Shown here one piece after another: positions 19,089 to 27,079 of a DNA stretch of 64,000 nt. Location of the stretch: assembly GCA_038882715.1 (NCBI GenBank), contig JAVZNR010000001.1, forward strand, positions 115,668 to 179,667. The letters are read 5' to 3'. The DNA comes from Candidatus Bathyarchaeia archaeon. Its GTDB lineage: Archaea > Thermoproteota > Bathyarchaeia > Bathyarchaeales > DTEX01. The first letter of the stretch is position 1, and each line of letters begins with the position of its first letter. Position numbers and translations under genes: made by a program. The notes beneath the pieces were generated by a model that saw nothing but the letters and a program-made list of their open reading frames with translations, made no database searches and was not told where the DNA came from.

Positions 19089-20302
19089 GGCGAGCCACCC
19101 CGACCCCAGAGGTTAACTTCAACCTCACACCCTTCATCGAAGCCCTCTAAATCCTCCGGAACCTCTACAAACCCGTTGCCCTTAAGCAGGCTAGCTAATG
19201 CTCCAGACCCGCCCGTCATGAGTGGCTCAGCATACGTTCTGCCGCCTTCATCATAAACTCTCACGCGCACAAAGCCTTTAACACCCATCTTCACAGTGAC
19301 CCTACGGGTTAACGTAGCTTTAACCTTAGGGTATTCCGGTATCTCTAAGCCTAGACCCCTTAAAAGAGGCTTCAAGAGGTATTCTAGGGTTGACATGGCG
19401 GCTACGGGAAGGCCGCTCAAAGCCAGTATAGGTTTGCCGTCCTTTACCGCTAGGCAGGCGGTCTTACCCGGCTGAATAGCGAATCCATGTACAAGATATT
19501 CCGGCTTTATGCCCTCTATCGCCCTAATAGTATGGTCATGTTTACCCATAGACGTCCCCCCGACTAGCACTGAAAGATAATGTGTCTCGTCTCTTCTGAG
19601 CCACCCGGATATAGCGTCAACCTCGTCTCCGACCATGGACACTTCATCCACGATGAGGCCATGCCACCTAAGCCATGCGGCGACAAATTCCTGAGTGAAC
19701 GGTCTAAAATACGTGCCTCCTACGATTTCGTCCCCGACATTTAGAACCCTCGCTCTCAGATCGAAGACTTTAACCCTAACCCTACCCTCTAAAATCAATC
19801 CAGCTATGGCCTGAGGTGCGACTCTACAACCCCTATAGACTATGGTTATGCCCTCATCGTATTCTTCCCCAGGCAGCGAAACATTTTCATATCTGGCTGA
19901 ACGCTTCAACACAAGAACCCTATCGCCCTCCTCAACGGCGTCCTCCAACGGCACCACAGTATCGGAGCCAACGGGCAGCAGAGCGCCAGTCTCAACCCTG
20001 ACAGCTGAGCCGGGCTCTAAAACAATATTAGTGTTCAGCCCAGGCCTAGCATAAGCGTCGAAAAGCCTCAGTGAAACGGGCGAGATGGGTGAGGCTGACT
20101 CGATGTCAAGAGCGCGGACAGCATAACCATCCATGACGGATTTAGGTCTAGGCGGAAGCTTAAAGCTGGAGACTACTGTCTCAGACGAATATTTTCCCAA
20201 AGAACCCTCTACGGGAACCTCAACCTCACCCGGAGGACTGAGAAACTTTAGGACTTCGGGCAGAACATCTGAAACCCTATGGAGCTCCCTCAACCCTTCC
20301 AC
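19085..20302 (-). CDS. moeA: Molybdopterin molybdotransferase MoeA paralog
   Basis: This 405-residue protein is a single MoeA unit without the extra domain of its neighbour. Motifs are KLPPRPKSVMDGYAVRALD, VRVETGALLPVGSDTVVP, GGTSMGKHDHT, QPGKTACLAVKDGKPILALSGLP. The reading begins at GTG 20302. A TATA-like element on the minus strand (about 20353-20366) lies roughly 50 bases upstream. Together with the overlapping second moeA it forms a two-gene operon. Two MoeA paralogs are common in archaea that use tungsten or both metals; which copy handles which metal is not visible. Confidence 0.92.
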   Translation of the reverse strand: MEGLRELHRVSDVLPEVLKFLSPPGEVEVPVEGSLGKYSSETVVSSFKLPPRPKSVMDGYAVRALDIESASPISPVSLRLFDAYARPGLNTNIVLEPGSAVRVETGALLPVGSDTVVPLEDAVEEGDRVLVLKRSARYENVSLPGEEYDEGITIVYRGCRVAPQAIAGLILEGRVRVKVFDLRARVLNVGDEIVGGTYFRPFTQEFVAAWLRWHGLIVDEVSMVGDEVDAISGWLRRDETHYLSVLVGGTSMGKHDHTIRAIEGIKPEYLVHGFAIQPGKTACLAVKDGKPILALSGLPVAAMSTLEYLLKPLLRGLGLEIPEYPKVKATLTRRVTVKMGVKGFVRVRVYDEGGRTYAEPLMTGGSGALASLLKGNGFVEVPEDLEGFDEGCEVEVNLWGRGGSP

Positions 20303-20639
20303 CTACAACGCGCCAACCAATATGCTCGACATCTAAAATCGATTTCAGAACTAAAATATAATGTTATCCCGGCCAAAGCAGAGGGTGGAATTCTAGCCGT
20401 GAAAGATCAACCCTTCACCCCAGAGAAGGAAGGGTGGGCTCGTATAGCCACACCTACCTAATCACAGAATATTGCTTAAAAACTTTGGCTATTTCACTAT
20501 TATGGCTGCCGAAGAAAACCGCATCTGAAATGGTTCATAAAACAATTAGGGTTAACCCTAGTACTGCCCTATCCCGCAGATTCCTGCTCTCCCGGAAAAG
20601 CTTATTTTAAGTTTCTTTTAAAAATCGGGGAAGTTTTCT
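20303..20639. other. Intergenic region between moeA and tRNA-Thr with inverted repeats
   Basis: This 337-base stretch holds the moeA promoter region (minus-strand TATA-like sequence near 20353-20366). It also has a seven-base-pair inverted repeat ACCCTTC...GAAGGGT at about 20411-20436 and a perfect 14-base palindrome TAGGGTTAACCCTA at 20547-20560. A T-rich tract on the minus strand at about 20619-20626 could end tRNA transcription. A short plus-strand reading (about 20370-20461) looks faintly protein-like, but it has no good start of its own. Confidence 0.4.
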
Positions 20640-20715
20640 TGGAGCCCCGGGCGGGATTTGAACCCGCGACCCGCGGCTTACGAGGCCGCTGCTCTAACCA
20701 CTAAGCCACCGGGGC
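20640..20715 (-). tRNA. tRNA-Thr (anticodon CGU), CCA encoded
   Basis: The minus strand folds as a complete tRNA. The acceptor stem is GCCCCGG/CCGGGGC (20709-20715 with 20644-20650). The D arm is present, and an anticodon stem GCGGC/GCCGC holds the loop CTCGTAA, giving anticodon CGT for the threonine codon ACG. The T arm is GCGGG-TTCAAAT-CCCGC. The discriminator base is T (20643) and CCA is encoded at 20642-20640. There is no intron. It is divergent from trmI, whose product methylates tRNA. Confidence 0.95.
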
Positions 20716-20773
20716 CTAAGGCTTAAATCATTAGTTAATTTTTATGAATGATAAATATTTTTCCCAATAATAA

Positions 20774-20816
20774 ATTAGCTAGCTAATAAATGAAATATTC
20801 CTGATAATTTTATCAG
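20774..20816. promoter_or_regulatory. Palindrome and hairpin in the tRNA-Thr/trmI divergent region
   Basis: A perfect 14-base palindrome ATTAGCTAGCTAAT (20774-20787) is followed by an inverted repeat CTGATAA-TT-TTATCAG (20801-20816) that ends three bases before the GTG of trmI. An A/T-rich element at about 20785-20799 could be the trmI TATA box, which would put the transcript start at or near the GTG, a leaderless mRNA. The tRNA promoter must also lie here on the other strand. Confidence 0.4.
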
Positions 20817-20819
20817 AGC

Positions 20820-21608
20820 GTGATCTCTTTGAGCAATGGGATTAGAGAGGGCGACTACGTTTTACTATATCTAGATGATAAGAGGACGTATATGGTGAAG
20901 GCGGAGAGGGGGAAGGTTCTTCACACGCATAAGGGTTTTGTGAAAATTGATGACCTTATCGGTAAGGAGTTTGGCACACGTGTGAAGAGCAGTCTTGGAG
21001 TTGAATTTATTGCGTTTAAGCCGAGCATAAGGGACTATATATTTAAGAGCTCTAGGGGTACGCAGATAATATATCCCAAGGATATGGCGCTCATAATTTT
21101 ATTCGGCAACATACAGCCCGGAAGCCGAGTTGTTGAGGCTGGAACTGGAACTGGAGCCCTAACAACAGTGTTGGCAAGTTATGTAAGGCCCGATGGGCGA
21201 GTACATAGCTATGAGATTAGAAGCGAGCTTCTCGAGATTGCGCGGAGAAATTTAGAGAGGGCCGGTGTACTGGAATATGTTGAATTAAAGAGTAAGGACA
21301 TAACGTTGGGGATAGATGAGAGTAACGTTGATTCTGTCGTTTTAGATATGGCGGAGCCTTGGCTTGTTGTCCCTCACGCGTATAGAGCGTTGAAGGGTAG
21401 CGGCTCATTCATATCGTTCAGCCCAACGATAGATCAAGTAATAAGAACTGTCGAAGAGCTAAAGATGAATAATTTCGCAAATATAGAGACCATAGAATGC
21501 CTTGTAAGAAGAATAAGGGTTGAGAAAGGGAAGACTCGGCCAGAGACTTTAATGACCGGTCATACCGGATATATGGTTTTTGCGAGGAAGGCGCTCCCAG
21601 AGAATTGA
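20820..21608 (+). CDS. trmI: tRNA (adenine-N1)-methyltransferase TrmI (m1A57/58)
   Basis: This 262-residue SAM-dependent enzyme methylates adenosine in the T loop of tRNA (A57/A58 in archaea), which helps tRNA stability at high temperature. The N-terminal beta domain is followed by a Rossmann domain with the SAM motif EAGTGTGALTTVLAS and the catalytic-region motif DMAEPW. IIYPKDMALII just before the SAM motif is typical of the family. The GTG at 20820 has no ribosome site and may be read from a leaderless transcript. It is divergent from tRNA-Thr. Confidence 0.92.
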   Translation: MISLSNGIREGDYVLLYLDDKRTYMVKAERGKVLHTHKGFVKIDDLIGKEFGTRVKSSLGVEFIAFKPSIRDYIFKSSRGTQIIYPKDMALIILFGNIQPGSRVVEAGTGTGALTTVLASYVRPDGRVHSYEIRSELLEIARRNLERAGVLEYVELKSKDITLGIDESNVDSVVLDMAEPWLVVPHAYRALKGSGSFISFSPTIDQVIRTVEELKMNNFANIETIECLVRRIRVEKGKTRPETLMTGHTGYMVFARKALPEN

Positions 21609-21693
21609 TTACATAATGCTCCATAGATAGGTTTTTATCCTAAAAGATATTTTAGTGAGAAGAAGAATAGATTGACAAGGGGATTAATGTGAG

Positions 21694-22275
21694 TTGAGCG
21701 ATTTGCCGAGTAAAGCCAAGCGTGTCTGGAACAATAGGATGTTTAAAACTTTACTCATGTTCACCATATTAATCGTAAGCGTTTTCCTCGCCCACAAAAT
21801 TCTCACCGTAATTTTAAGGACAGAGTACCCGTTATCTACACCGGAATCATGGAGCATGTGGCCGACAATTAGTAGAGGAGACCTGTTGATTATTCAAGGT
21901 GGATTGAGAGGTGAAGATATCCACGCGGATCCAAAGTACGGTGACATAATTGTTTTTAAGGATCCGAGGGGTGGATCCACCCCCATAGTTCATCGGGCAA
22001 TATATAAAGGGTATGATGAAGGAAGGAAGATGTGGTTCTTTAGAACCAAGGGGGACAATAACTGGAGCGAGGATCCGTGGATAGTGTGGGAGGATGGCAT
22101 ATATGGTAAAGTCATCTTCATAATACCCTACCTAGGCTACTTTAGGATATATTTGGGTAATGAGGGAGGAATAGTGATTATAGCCATTTTAATAGTGGTT
22201 CTCTTAATATCAGAGAACTGGGATCTAATAAAGGAGAGAATAGGCAATAGAGGCAACAGTTCTAGTCAAAAATAA
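21694..22275 (+). CDS. Signal peptidase I, archaeal Sec11 type
   Basis: This 193-residue membrane protease removes signal peptides from exported proteins. An N-terminal membrane helix (about 18-40) precedes the catalytic Ser54 in ESWSMWPTISRGDLL. His100 in TPIVHRAI replaces the bacterial lysine, as in archaeal and ER enzymes, and Asp121 lies in KGDNNWSED. A second helix (VIIAILIVVLLISE, about 162-175) is near the C-terminus. The usual S-G-S-M is here S-W-S-M. The start is TTG. It would process surface proteins such as those encoded at 12.4-17.1 kb. Confidence 0.9.
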   Translation: MSDLPSKAKRVWNNRMFKTLLMFTILIVSVFLAHKILTVILRTEYPLSTPESWSMWPTISRGDLLIIQGGLRGEDIHADPKYGDIIVFKDPRGGSTPIVHRAIYKGYDEGRKMWFFRTKGDNNWSEDPWIVWEDGIYGKVIFIIPYLGYFRIYLGNEGGIVIIAILIVVLLISENWDLIKERIGNRGNSSSQK

Positions 22276-22285
22276 TTCTGTGGAA

Positions 22286-22350
22286 AATAAATATAAATAT
22301 ATCCCATAACATAGAAAGTTCAAGTTACTTGTTAAATACATGTTGGGGGA
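22286..22350 (+). promoter_or_regulatory. TBP gene promoter and ribosome-binding site
   Basis: A strong A/T element (aaataaatataaatatatc, about 22285-22303) is a good archaeal TATA box. GGGGGA at 22345-22350 lies nine bases before the ATG of the TBP gene and is its ribosome site. The transcript would have a short leader of roughly 30-40 bases. Confidence 0.6.
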
Positions 22351-22359
22351 TGCCATTTA

Positions 22360-22929
22360 ATGTCTCAGCAAACACAAGTCAAAGTTAGAATAGAAAACGT
22401 GGTTGCATCCGCAACACTAAATCAGAGAATAGACTTAAACGCTGTTGTCAAGGGTTATCCCGGAGTAGAATATCGCCCTGAGCAATTCCCAGGGCTAGTT
22501 TTTAGATTAAAGAGACCTAAAACTGCAACGTTGATTTTTAACTCTGGTAAGATGGTTTGCACAGGTGCGAAATCTGAGAGAGAAGCCCGTAGGGCGGTCA
22601 TGAGGGTTATTAAGGAGCTTAAGAAGAGCGGAATAGTGATAGTTGGTAAGCCGGAATTAAAAATTCAGAATATTGTGGCCTCTGCAAATTTAAATGGTGT
22701 TATTGATCTAGAAAAGTCAGCTTACGTTCTAGGTAAGACGATGTATGAGCCGGAGCAATTCCCAGGTCTAATTTACCGAATGGATGATCCTAAGGTTGTT
22801 ATACTTCTGTTTGCGAGTGGAAAACTCGTTTGTACGGGCGCTAAGAAAGAGGAGGACGTATATAGGGCTGTGGAGAACCTGCAGAAGAAGCTTGAGCGAG
22901 AAGGATTAATATATTATGAGCAAAGGTGA
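22360..22929 (+). CDS. tbp: TATA-box binding protein
   Basis: This 189-residue general transcription factor binds TATA boxes and recruits TFB and RNA polymerase. It has the two imperfect direct repeats of the saddle fold: [17 protein letters not shown]...[32 protein letters not shown] and [17 protein letters not shown]...[32 protein letters not shown], given here in parts. The length is normal for archaea. The next gene starts within its stop codon, so the two may be coupled. Confidence 0.98.
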   Translation: MSQQTQVKVRIENVVASATLNQRIDLNAVVKGYPGVEYRPEQFPGLVFRLKRPKTATLIFNSGKMVCTGAKSEREARRAVMRVIKELKKSGIVIVGKPELKIQNIVASANLNGVIDLEKSAYVLGKTMYEPEQFPGLIYRMDDPKVVILLFASGKLVCTGAKKEEDVYRAVENLQKKLEREGLIYYEQR

Positions 22930-24041
22930 CTCTAACTCTACTGGGGGACTTTAATCTGACTTTCACCGAATACTTTGATCATCACATGTTAAAAGAGGTT
23001 CTGGAAGAACCGGAAGTAATTAGAAGAACTATTGAGGAGGAGCGAGATAACATAAAGAACGTGGCCAGCGAGATCGCGTCTAAAGTTTTCGATATAGTGT
23101 ACATAACTGGTAGCGGAACAAGCTATCATGCCGGGCTAGTGGCCCAATATGCGCTCTCAAGTCTCACGAATTTAGCGTCTAGCACCATACCGGCTTCGGA
23201 GTTCCAACGTTGGGTACCGCCAAGCATTTCACGAAGGTCTCTGGTAGTGGCTATATCCCAATCAGGGGAGAGCTCCGACATTATTGATGCAGTTAAATAC
23301 GCGGTTAAGAGGAAAATGAGAGTTCTCGCAGTAACGAACACTCCTGGAAGCTCGCTTGCAAACCTAGCAGACTACGTAATAATTCCAAGGTCAGGCAAGG
23401 AGATCGCTGTTCCGGCAACAAAAACCTATGTGGCGCAACTTACAGCCGTCTTAATGTTTGCCATCGAATTAGCTGCGTTTAAAGAGAGCGAAACTGACAT
23501 TAGCATTTTAAGAGAAAAATTCTTTAAGGTTCCGCTTTTAGTCGAAGAAATACTCAAGTTTTATAGGGAGAATATTCGTGAGACAGCCACAAAATATAAG
23601 GACAAAAACTTAATATTCGCCTTAGGCAGCGGGCCAAATTACGCTACTGCCCTAGAAACCGCCTTAAAGCTTAAAGAGACATGCATGGTTTTTGCTGAGG
23701 GATTCGCGACGCGGGAGTTTCTTCATGGTCCAATAAGGCTTGTTGATGAGAGAACGCTTATGATATTAATTTCCCCAATGGAAGAAGTTAATGATTACAT
23801 TGAGTTATCGAGAAGCTTCAGGAGTTTTGGTGCAAAGGTAATCTCCGTTTTAGAGAAAACCGAGAATTCTGACGCTTTCCTCAAATTTTTTGATGATGTT
23901 TTTTTCGTTCCATACGGGTTGCCTAAAATTTTCTCTCCAATAATATTTATTGTTCCACTCCAATTATTCACATATTATGTGGCCATCTTTAAAGGTTTAA
24001 ACCCGGATAAGCCGGAAAAGCTCGTGAAGGTGGTGAAGTAG
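22926..24041 (+). CDS. GlmS-like SIS-domain aminosugar isomerase/deaminase, no glutaminase domain
   Basis: This 371-residue protein matches the isomerase half of glucosamine-6-phosphate synthase. [21 protein letters not shown] opens it, and two SIS domains follow (about 48-180 with GSGTSYHAG and SQSGESSD, and about 210-350 with [20 protein letters not shown] and [15 protein letters not shown]). The amino-terminal glutamine amidotransferase domain of GlmS is absent. Such proteins can be glucosamine-6-phosphate deaminases or use free ammonia. The GTG start overlaps the TBP stop, and a HAD gene follows two bases after the stop. Confidence 0.85.
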   Translation: MTLTLLGDFNLTFTEYFDHHMLKEVLEEPEVIRRTIEEERDNIKNVASEIASKVFDIVYITGSGTSYHAGLVAQYALSSLTNLASSTIPASEFQRWVPPSISRRSLVVAISQSGESSDIIDAVKYAVKRKMRVLAVTNTPGSSLANLADYVIIPRSGKEIAVPATKTYVAQLTAVLMFAIELAAFKESETDISILREKFFKVPLLVEEILKFYRENIRETATKYKDKNLIFALGSGPNYATALETALKLKETCMVFAEGFATREFLHGPIRLVDERTLMILISPMEEVNDYIELSRSFRSFGAKVISVLEKTENSDAFLKFFDDVFFVPYGLPKIFSPIIFIVPLQLFTYYVAIFKGLNPDKPEKLVKVVK

Positions 24042-24042
24042 A

Positions 24043-24741
24043 GTGAGAATAAAGGCTGTAACTTTCGATATTGAAGATACGCTTTACGATTCTTCTCTAC
24101 AGATGAGGATGGCGAGACTTAACGCTATAAGAGCTATGATTGAGGCGGGTCTCCCAATAGATGTTGAAACAGGATATAAGAGGCTTGAAGAGATAGTTAA
24201 CGAGTATGGTGCTCATTACGGTAAACATTTTGATAAGCTTCTCGAGCGTTTAGGGTTAAGATGGAACCCGAGGGTTATAGCGGCTGGAGTTGTCGCTTAT
24301 CGAGAAACCAGTCAAGCGTATCTTAAACCATTCCCCGACACTGTTCCAACCTTGATTCAACTGCGTGACCACAAATATAAGCTGGGTGTTATCTCCGATG
24401 GCTTAGCTGTTAAGGAATGGCAGAAGCTGATACATCTCGGGGTTCATCACCTATTTCATTCAGTTGTGATATCCGAAGAATGTGGAACCCTGGAATTAAC
24501 CGACGAAGTTTTCAGAAGATGTCTCAGGGAATTAAATGTTGAACCTCATGAAGCCATATATGTGAGCAGCAGGTTAAACAAGGCTATAAAAAACGCGAAC
24601 AAAGTGGGGTTAATAAGTGTAAGACTTAGGAGAGGCGATCACTGCGTTGAGGAACCTGAGTCTCCAGAGGCTTGCGCAAAATATGAGATAGACAATCTTT
24701 CACAGATATTCGAAGTTATTGAGGAGGAGAAGCGTCAGTAG
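24043..24741 (+). CDS. HAD-superfamily hydrolase
   Basis: This 232-residue protein is a small phosphatase-like enzyme of the haloacid dehalogenase superfamily. Motif I is DIEDTLYD at residues 9-16, with the nucleophilic and acid aspartate/glutamate arrangement slightly altered (D-I-E-D-T instead of D-x-D-x-T). Motif II is GVISDG. The C-terminal motif region lacks the usual GD-x-x-x-ND and reads YVSSRLNKAIKNANKVG. It follows the SIS-domain gene directly and could act on an aminosugar phosphate, though this is inference. Its end overlaps the convergent radical SAM gene by seven bases. Confidence 0.8.
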   Translation: MRIKAVTFDIEDTLYDSSLQMRMARLNAIRAMIEAGLPIDVETGYKRLEEIVNEYGAHYGKHFDKLLERLGLRWNPRVIAAGVVAYRETSQAYLKPFPDTVPTLIQLRDHKYKLGVISDGLAVKEWQKLIHLGVHHLFHSVVISEECGTLELTDEVFRRCLRELNVEPHEAIYVSSRLNKAIKNANKVGLISVRLRRGDHCVEEPESPEACAKYEIDNLSQIFEVIEEEKRQ

Positions 24742-25358
24742 AAGCAGGGGATATATTCTCTTGCTCTAAACTTAACCTTTAGGCTTGAAGCCAAATCCTG
24801 AATCTTAGATATATCTATCTCCGGAAGCATCACCGCCGTAATCTCCACATCGAGAGACGCATCCCTAGCGACTTTAACGAACTCAATGGCGCTCTTATAG
24901 GCATTTGCGAAAACCGGTCTACAAATCCTATTATATGTTTCTTCATCATGCCCATTTATACTGACGCTCACCGCGTTAACACCTGAATCCTTAAGCTCTT
25001 CTACAACGTTTCTTCCGGGGTTAAGTAGGAGAGCGTGCCCATTCGTATCCAGTCTAATCCTAAGGGAGAGAAAATGCTCCCTGATCCATTTTGCAATTTC
25101 CAGTAGGCAATCAAGCCTAATAGTTGGCTCACCGAAGCCGCAGAAAACGGTCTCTCTCCATTTTCTCCTTGAGATATGTCGCTCTAGGTCTTCAACTATC
25201 TCGTTAACACTGGGTTCTTCGCTGAGCTTGAGGTTGAAGCCAGCTATGCCGCTCCAATAATTTTTAAAGCAGAAGTAGCAGTTGTTGGAGCAGCGATTAG
25301 TAATATTCAAGTAGAGCGTGTCGCCCAACCAGTATACGAAATCCTCCCTCCGCTTCAA
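24735..25358 (-). CDS. Radical SAM protein, TatD-associated type
   Basis: This protein of about 207 residues has the radical SAM cluster motif CSNNCYFC (Cys23, Cys27, Cys30), preceded by LYLNITNRC as in TatD-linked radical SAM proteins. GFGEPTIRLD and RLDTNGHALL are further SAM-domain motifs. I chose the TTG at 25358: it overlaps the upstream stop as TTGA and has GAGGGG a few bases before it. An upstream ATG at 25415 would force a 61-base overlap with the MFS gene. The substrate is unknown. No TatD gene is in the window. Confidence 0.85.
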   Translation of the reverse strand: MKRREDFVYWLGDTLYLNITNRCSNNCYFCFKNYWSGIAGFNLKLSEEPSVNEIVEDLERHISRRKWRETVFCGFGEPTIRLDCLLEIAKWIREHFLSLRIRLDTNGHALLLNPGRNVVEELKDSGVNAVSVSINGHDEETYNRICRPVFANAYKSAIEFVKVARDASLDVEITAVMLPEIDISKIQDLASSLKVKFRAREYIPCFY

Positions 25359-25921
25359 ATATTTCCCCTCAACCTTAAAACCATAATTCCAGCCATTATC
25401 TGGCAGCCGGAACACATGATGAAGACCGGCTCAAAGCCGACTACGCTGACTATCACTGCGGCAACGAAGGCTGCAAGGGACCCGGCAATGTCGTACGCGG
25501 ATTCAGATAATCCTATAATTAGCCCCTTCCTCTTTCTGCTGCATACCTCAACAATAAGTGCTAGCCGCGCCGGATCCTGTAGGGCGTATGATAGCCCTAG
25601 GAAAAATTCTATTAGGTATAGATGCGTGAGTTCGTAGGCGAAAATATATGCTAGTGAGCATAAAGCGCCAAGCGTGACGCCTACTAAGAAAATAACTTTA
25701 TTTCCGTAAATATCTATCATCTTGCCGGCCACCATCTTAAAAATTGCAGATGATATGCCAAAAATGGTTAGAAGAATGCCTATGTCTAATGTTGAGACGG
25801 GGAATCGATTAAGAACAAATATTGTATATATTGAGCCAAGCAGACCCGCCCCTAAGGAACTCAGAGTGCTCAGCGTGATCATGAAGAGTATCCGTTCTCT
25901 CCGCATAGGCTCTACCTCCAA
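25355..25921 (-). CDS. Half-size MFS transporter-like protein
   Basis: This 188-residue protein has about six membrane helices and matches only the N-terminal half of a major facilitator. The A-motif region GKMIDIYGNKVIFLVG is present between helices 2 and 3. The protein stops after the sixth helix, and the next gene in line is an unrelated radical SAM enzyme that overlaps the stop. No second half is seen nearby in any frame. It may be a natural six-helix protein that dimerises, or a truncated gene. The cargo is unknown. Confidence 0.75.
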   Translation of the reverse strand: MEVEPMRRERILFMITLSTLSSLGAGLLGSIYTIFVLNRFPVSTLDIGILLTIFGISSAIFKMVAGKMIDIYGNKVIFLVGVTLGALCSLAYIFAYELTHLYLIEFFLGLSYALQDPARLALIVEVCSRKRKGLIIGLSESAYDIAGSLAAFVAAVIVSVVGFEPVFIMCSGCQIMAGIMVLRLRGNI

Positions 25922-26049
25922 AGGGTAGAGCGGAGACGTAGGAGATTTCTCTGAAACTATTCGTTGTTGAAATCAACATTCCGGGGTCTGCCCGCCTCCT
26001 AAATAAGTTATATAGCTTCGGCTTAAATAAGGGTTACGGGACGCTAAAA

Positions 26050-27042
26050 TCAAATCGACTTGAAGTGCTCCCATCCCTTCCTCTCTACAATAACCCTTTT
26101 CCCATTGACCTCCATGCATATTTCCCTCTCACCTATAGCCTCGCCCACCTCTATCAGTTGCACTCCAATGCTGCCGAGAGCCTCTTTCGCCCTCTCAAAC
26201 ATGTTGGGTTTAACCGTGACGACAAGCTCATATTCTTCCCCACCATAAAGGCTTAAGTTGACTGGGTCAAGATTATATTCCTCAGCAAACCACTTTACTT
26301 CCGGCGCTATCGGAATATTCCTAATAAGAAACCCAACTTTACTGGCCTCCGAAAGCTCATAAAGGCTCCACGCTAAGCCATCACTTGAATCTATTGACGC
26401 CGTCAATGCCCCCAGATCCGCTAGAATTAAGCCTTCTCTAAGACGGGCTTTTGGTAACAAGACTGACTCGACCAGCGGCTTCCTTACATGAGCTGGTGGA
26501 CTCAAACCCTCAAGCAGTATTCTAAGCCCAGCGGACGTTTTTCCAAAATATCCTGTCACCGCAAGTATATCGCCCGGCTTAGCCCCGCTCCGCTTGACAA
26601 CTTTCTTCGCATCACATAACCCTATCATTAAACAGTCTATCACTAGGTCTGATGCTTCGTTTGTATCTCCACCCACAATGTAAACGCCATATTCTTTTGC
26701 CCCTTCACTCAAGCCTAAACCTATCTCCTCTATGTCTCTCTCAGTTAAGCTGGACGGTAAACCCAGAGAAACGAGGGCGGCTAGGGGCTTAACACCCTTG
26801 GCCGCAAAGTCGCTGACGCCCATAACTATAGCTTTCCTCGCCGCCTGCCTAAAACTCATGCCCGGTGGAACGTCAGTTCTGCCAACAAGCATATCGGCTT
26901 TCGCAACGATTAGCCTTTCATCATCAAGGCGGATAGCCGCCACATCGTCTCCGAAGGGTATAGGCATGTCGCTCATAGAGTTGAGTTTCTCTATGATAAT
27001 TTTTATTATCTCTCTTTCACCCAGATCTCTAACCGACTTCAC
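26050..27042 (-). CDS. thiL: Thiamine-monophosphate kinase
   Basis: This 330-residue kinase makes thiamine diphosphate from thiamine monophosphate and ATP. It belongs to the PurM/ThiL fold: the N-terminal metal/ATP motif PFGDDVAAI, KADMLVGRTDVP, GVSDFAAKGVKPLAALVSLGLP, YIVGGDTN and SIDSSDGLAWSL are all typical. The length is normal. Translation starts at GTG 27042. It supplies the cofactor for TPP enzymes such as the one at 30563. It lies 37 bases after the VWA gene and may share its transcript. Confidence 0.93.
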   Translation of the reverse strand: MKSVRDLGEREIIKIIIEKLNSMSDMPIPFGDDVAAIRLDDERLIVAKADMLVGRTDVPPGMSFRQAARKAIVMGVSDFAAKGVKPLAALVSLGLPSSLTERDIEEIGLGLSEGAKEYGVYIVGGDTNEASDLVIDCLMIGLCDAKKVVKRSGAKPGDILAVTGYFGKTSAGLRILLEGLSPPAHVRKPLVESVLLPKARLREGLILADLGALTASIDSSDGLAWSLYELSEASKVGFLIRNIPIAPEVKWFAEEYNLDPVNLSLYGGEEYELVVTVKPNMFERAKEALGSIGVQLIEVGEAIGEREICMEVNGKRVIVERKGWEHFKSI

Positions 27043-27079
27043 TGCGCTCCCTCGCTACTAGCATTGTCCTAAAAATCTG

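Noticed and set aside
20411..20436. Inverted repeat upstream of moeA as a possible molybdenum-cofactor riboswitch
   Set aside because: Only one seven-base stem is visible, the Moco riboswitch is known from bacteria, and its conserved core is not seen.
20279..20461. Plus-strand 60-codon reading in the moeA-tRNA spacer with a protein-like end
   Set aside because: Its first part overlaps the moeA start in antisense, it has no ribosome site or separate start codon near the protein-like part, and no family is recognised.
25359..25415. ATG 25415 as start of the radical SAM gene
   Set aside because: It would overlap the MFS gene by 61 bases; the TTG at 25358 has GAGGGG upstream and the TTGA overlap used elsewhere in this genome.
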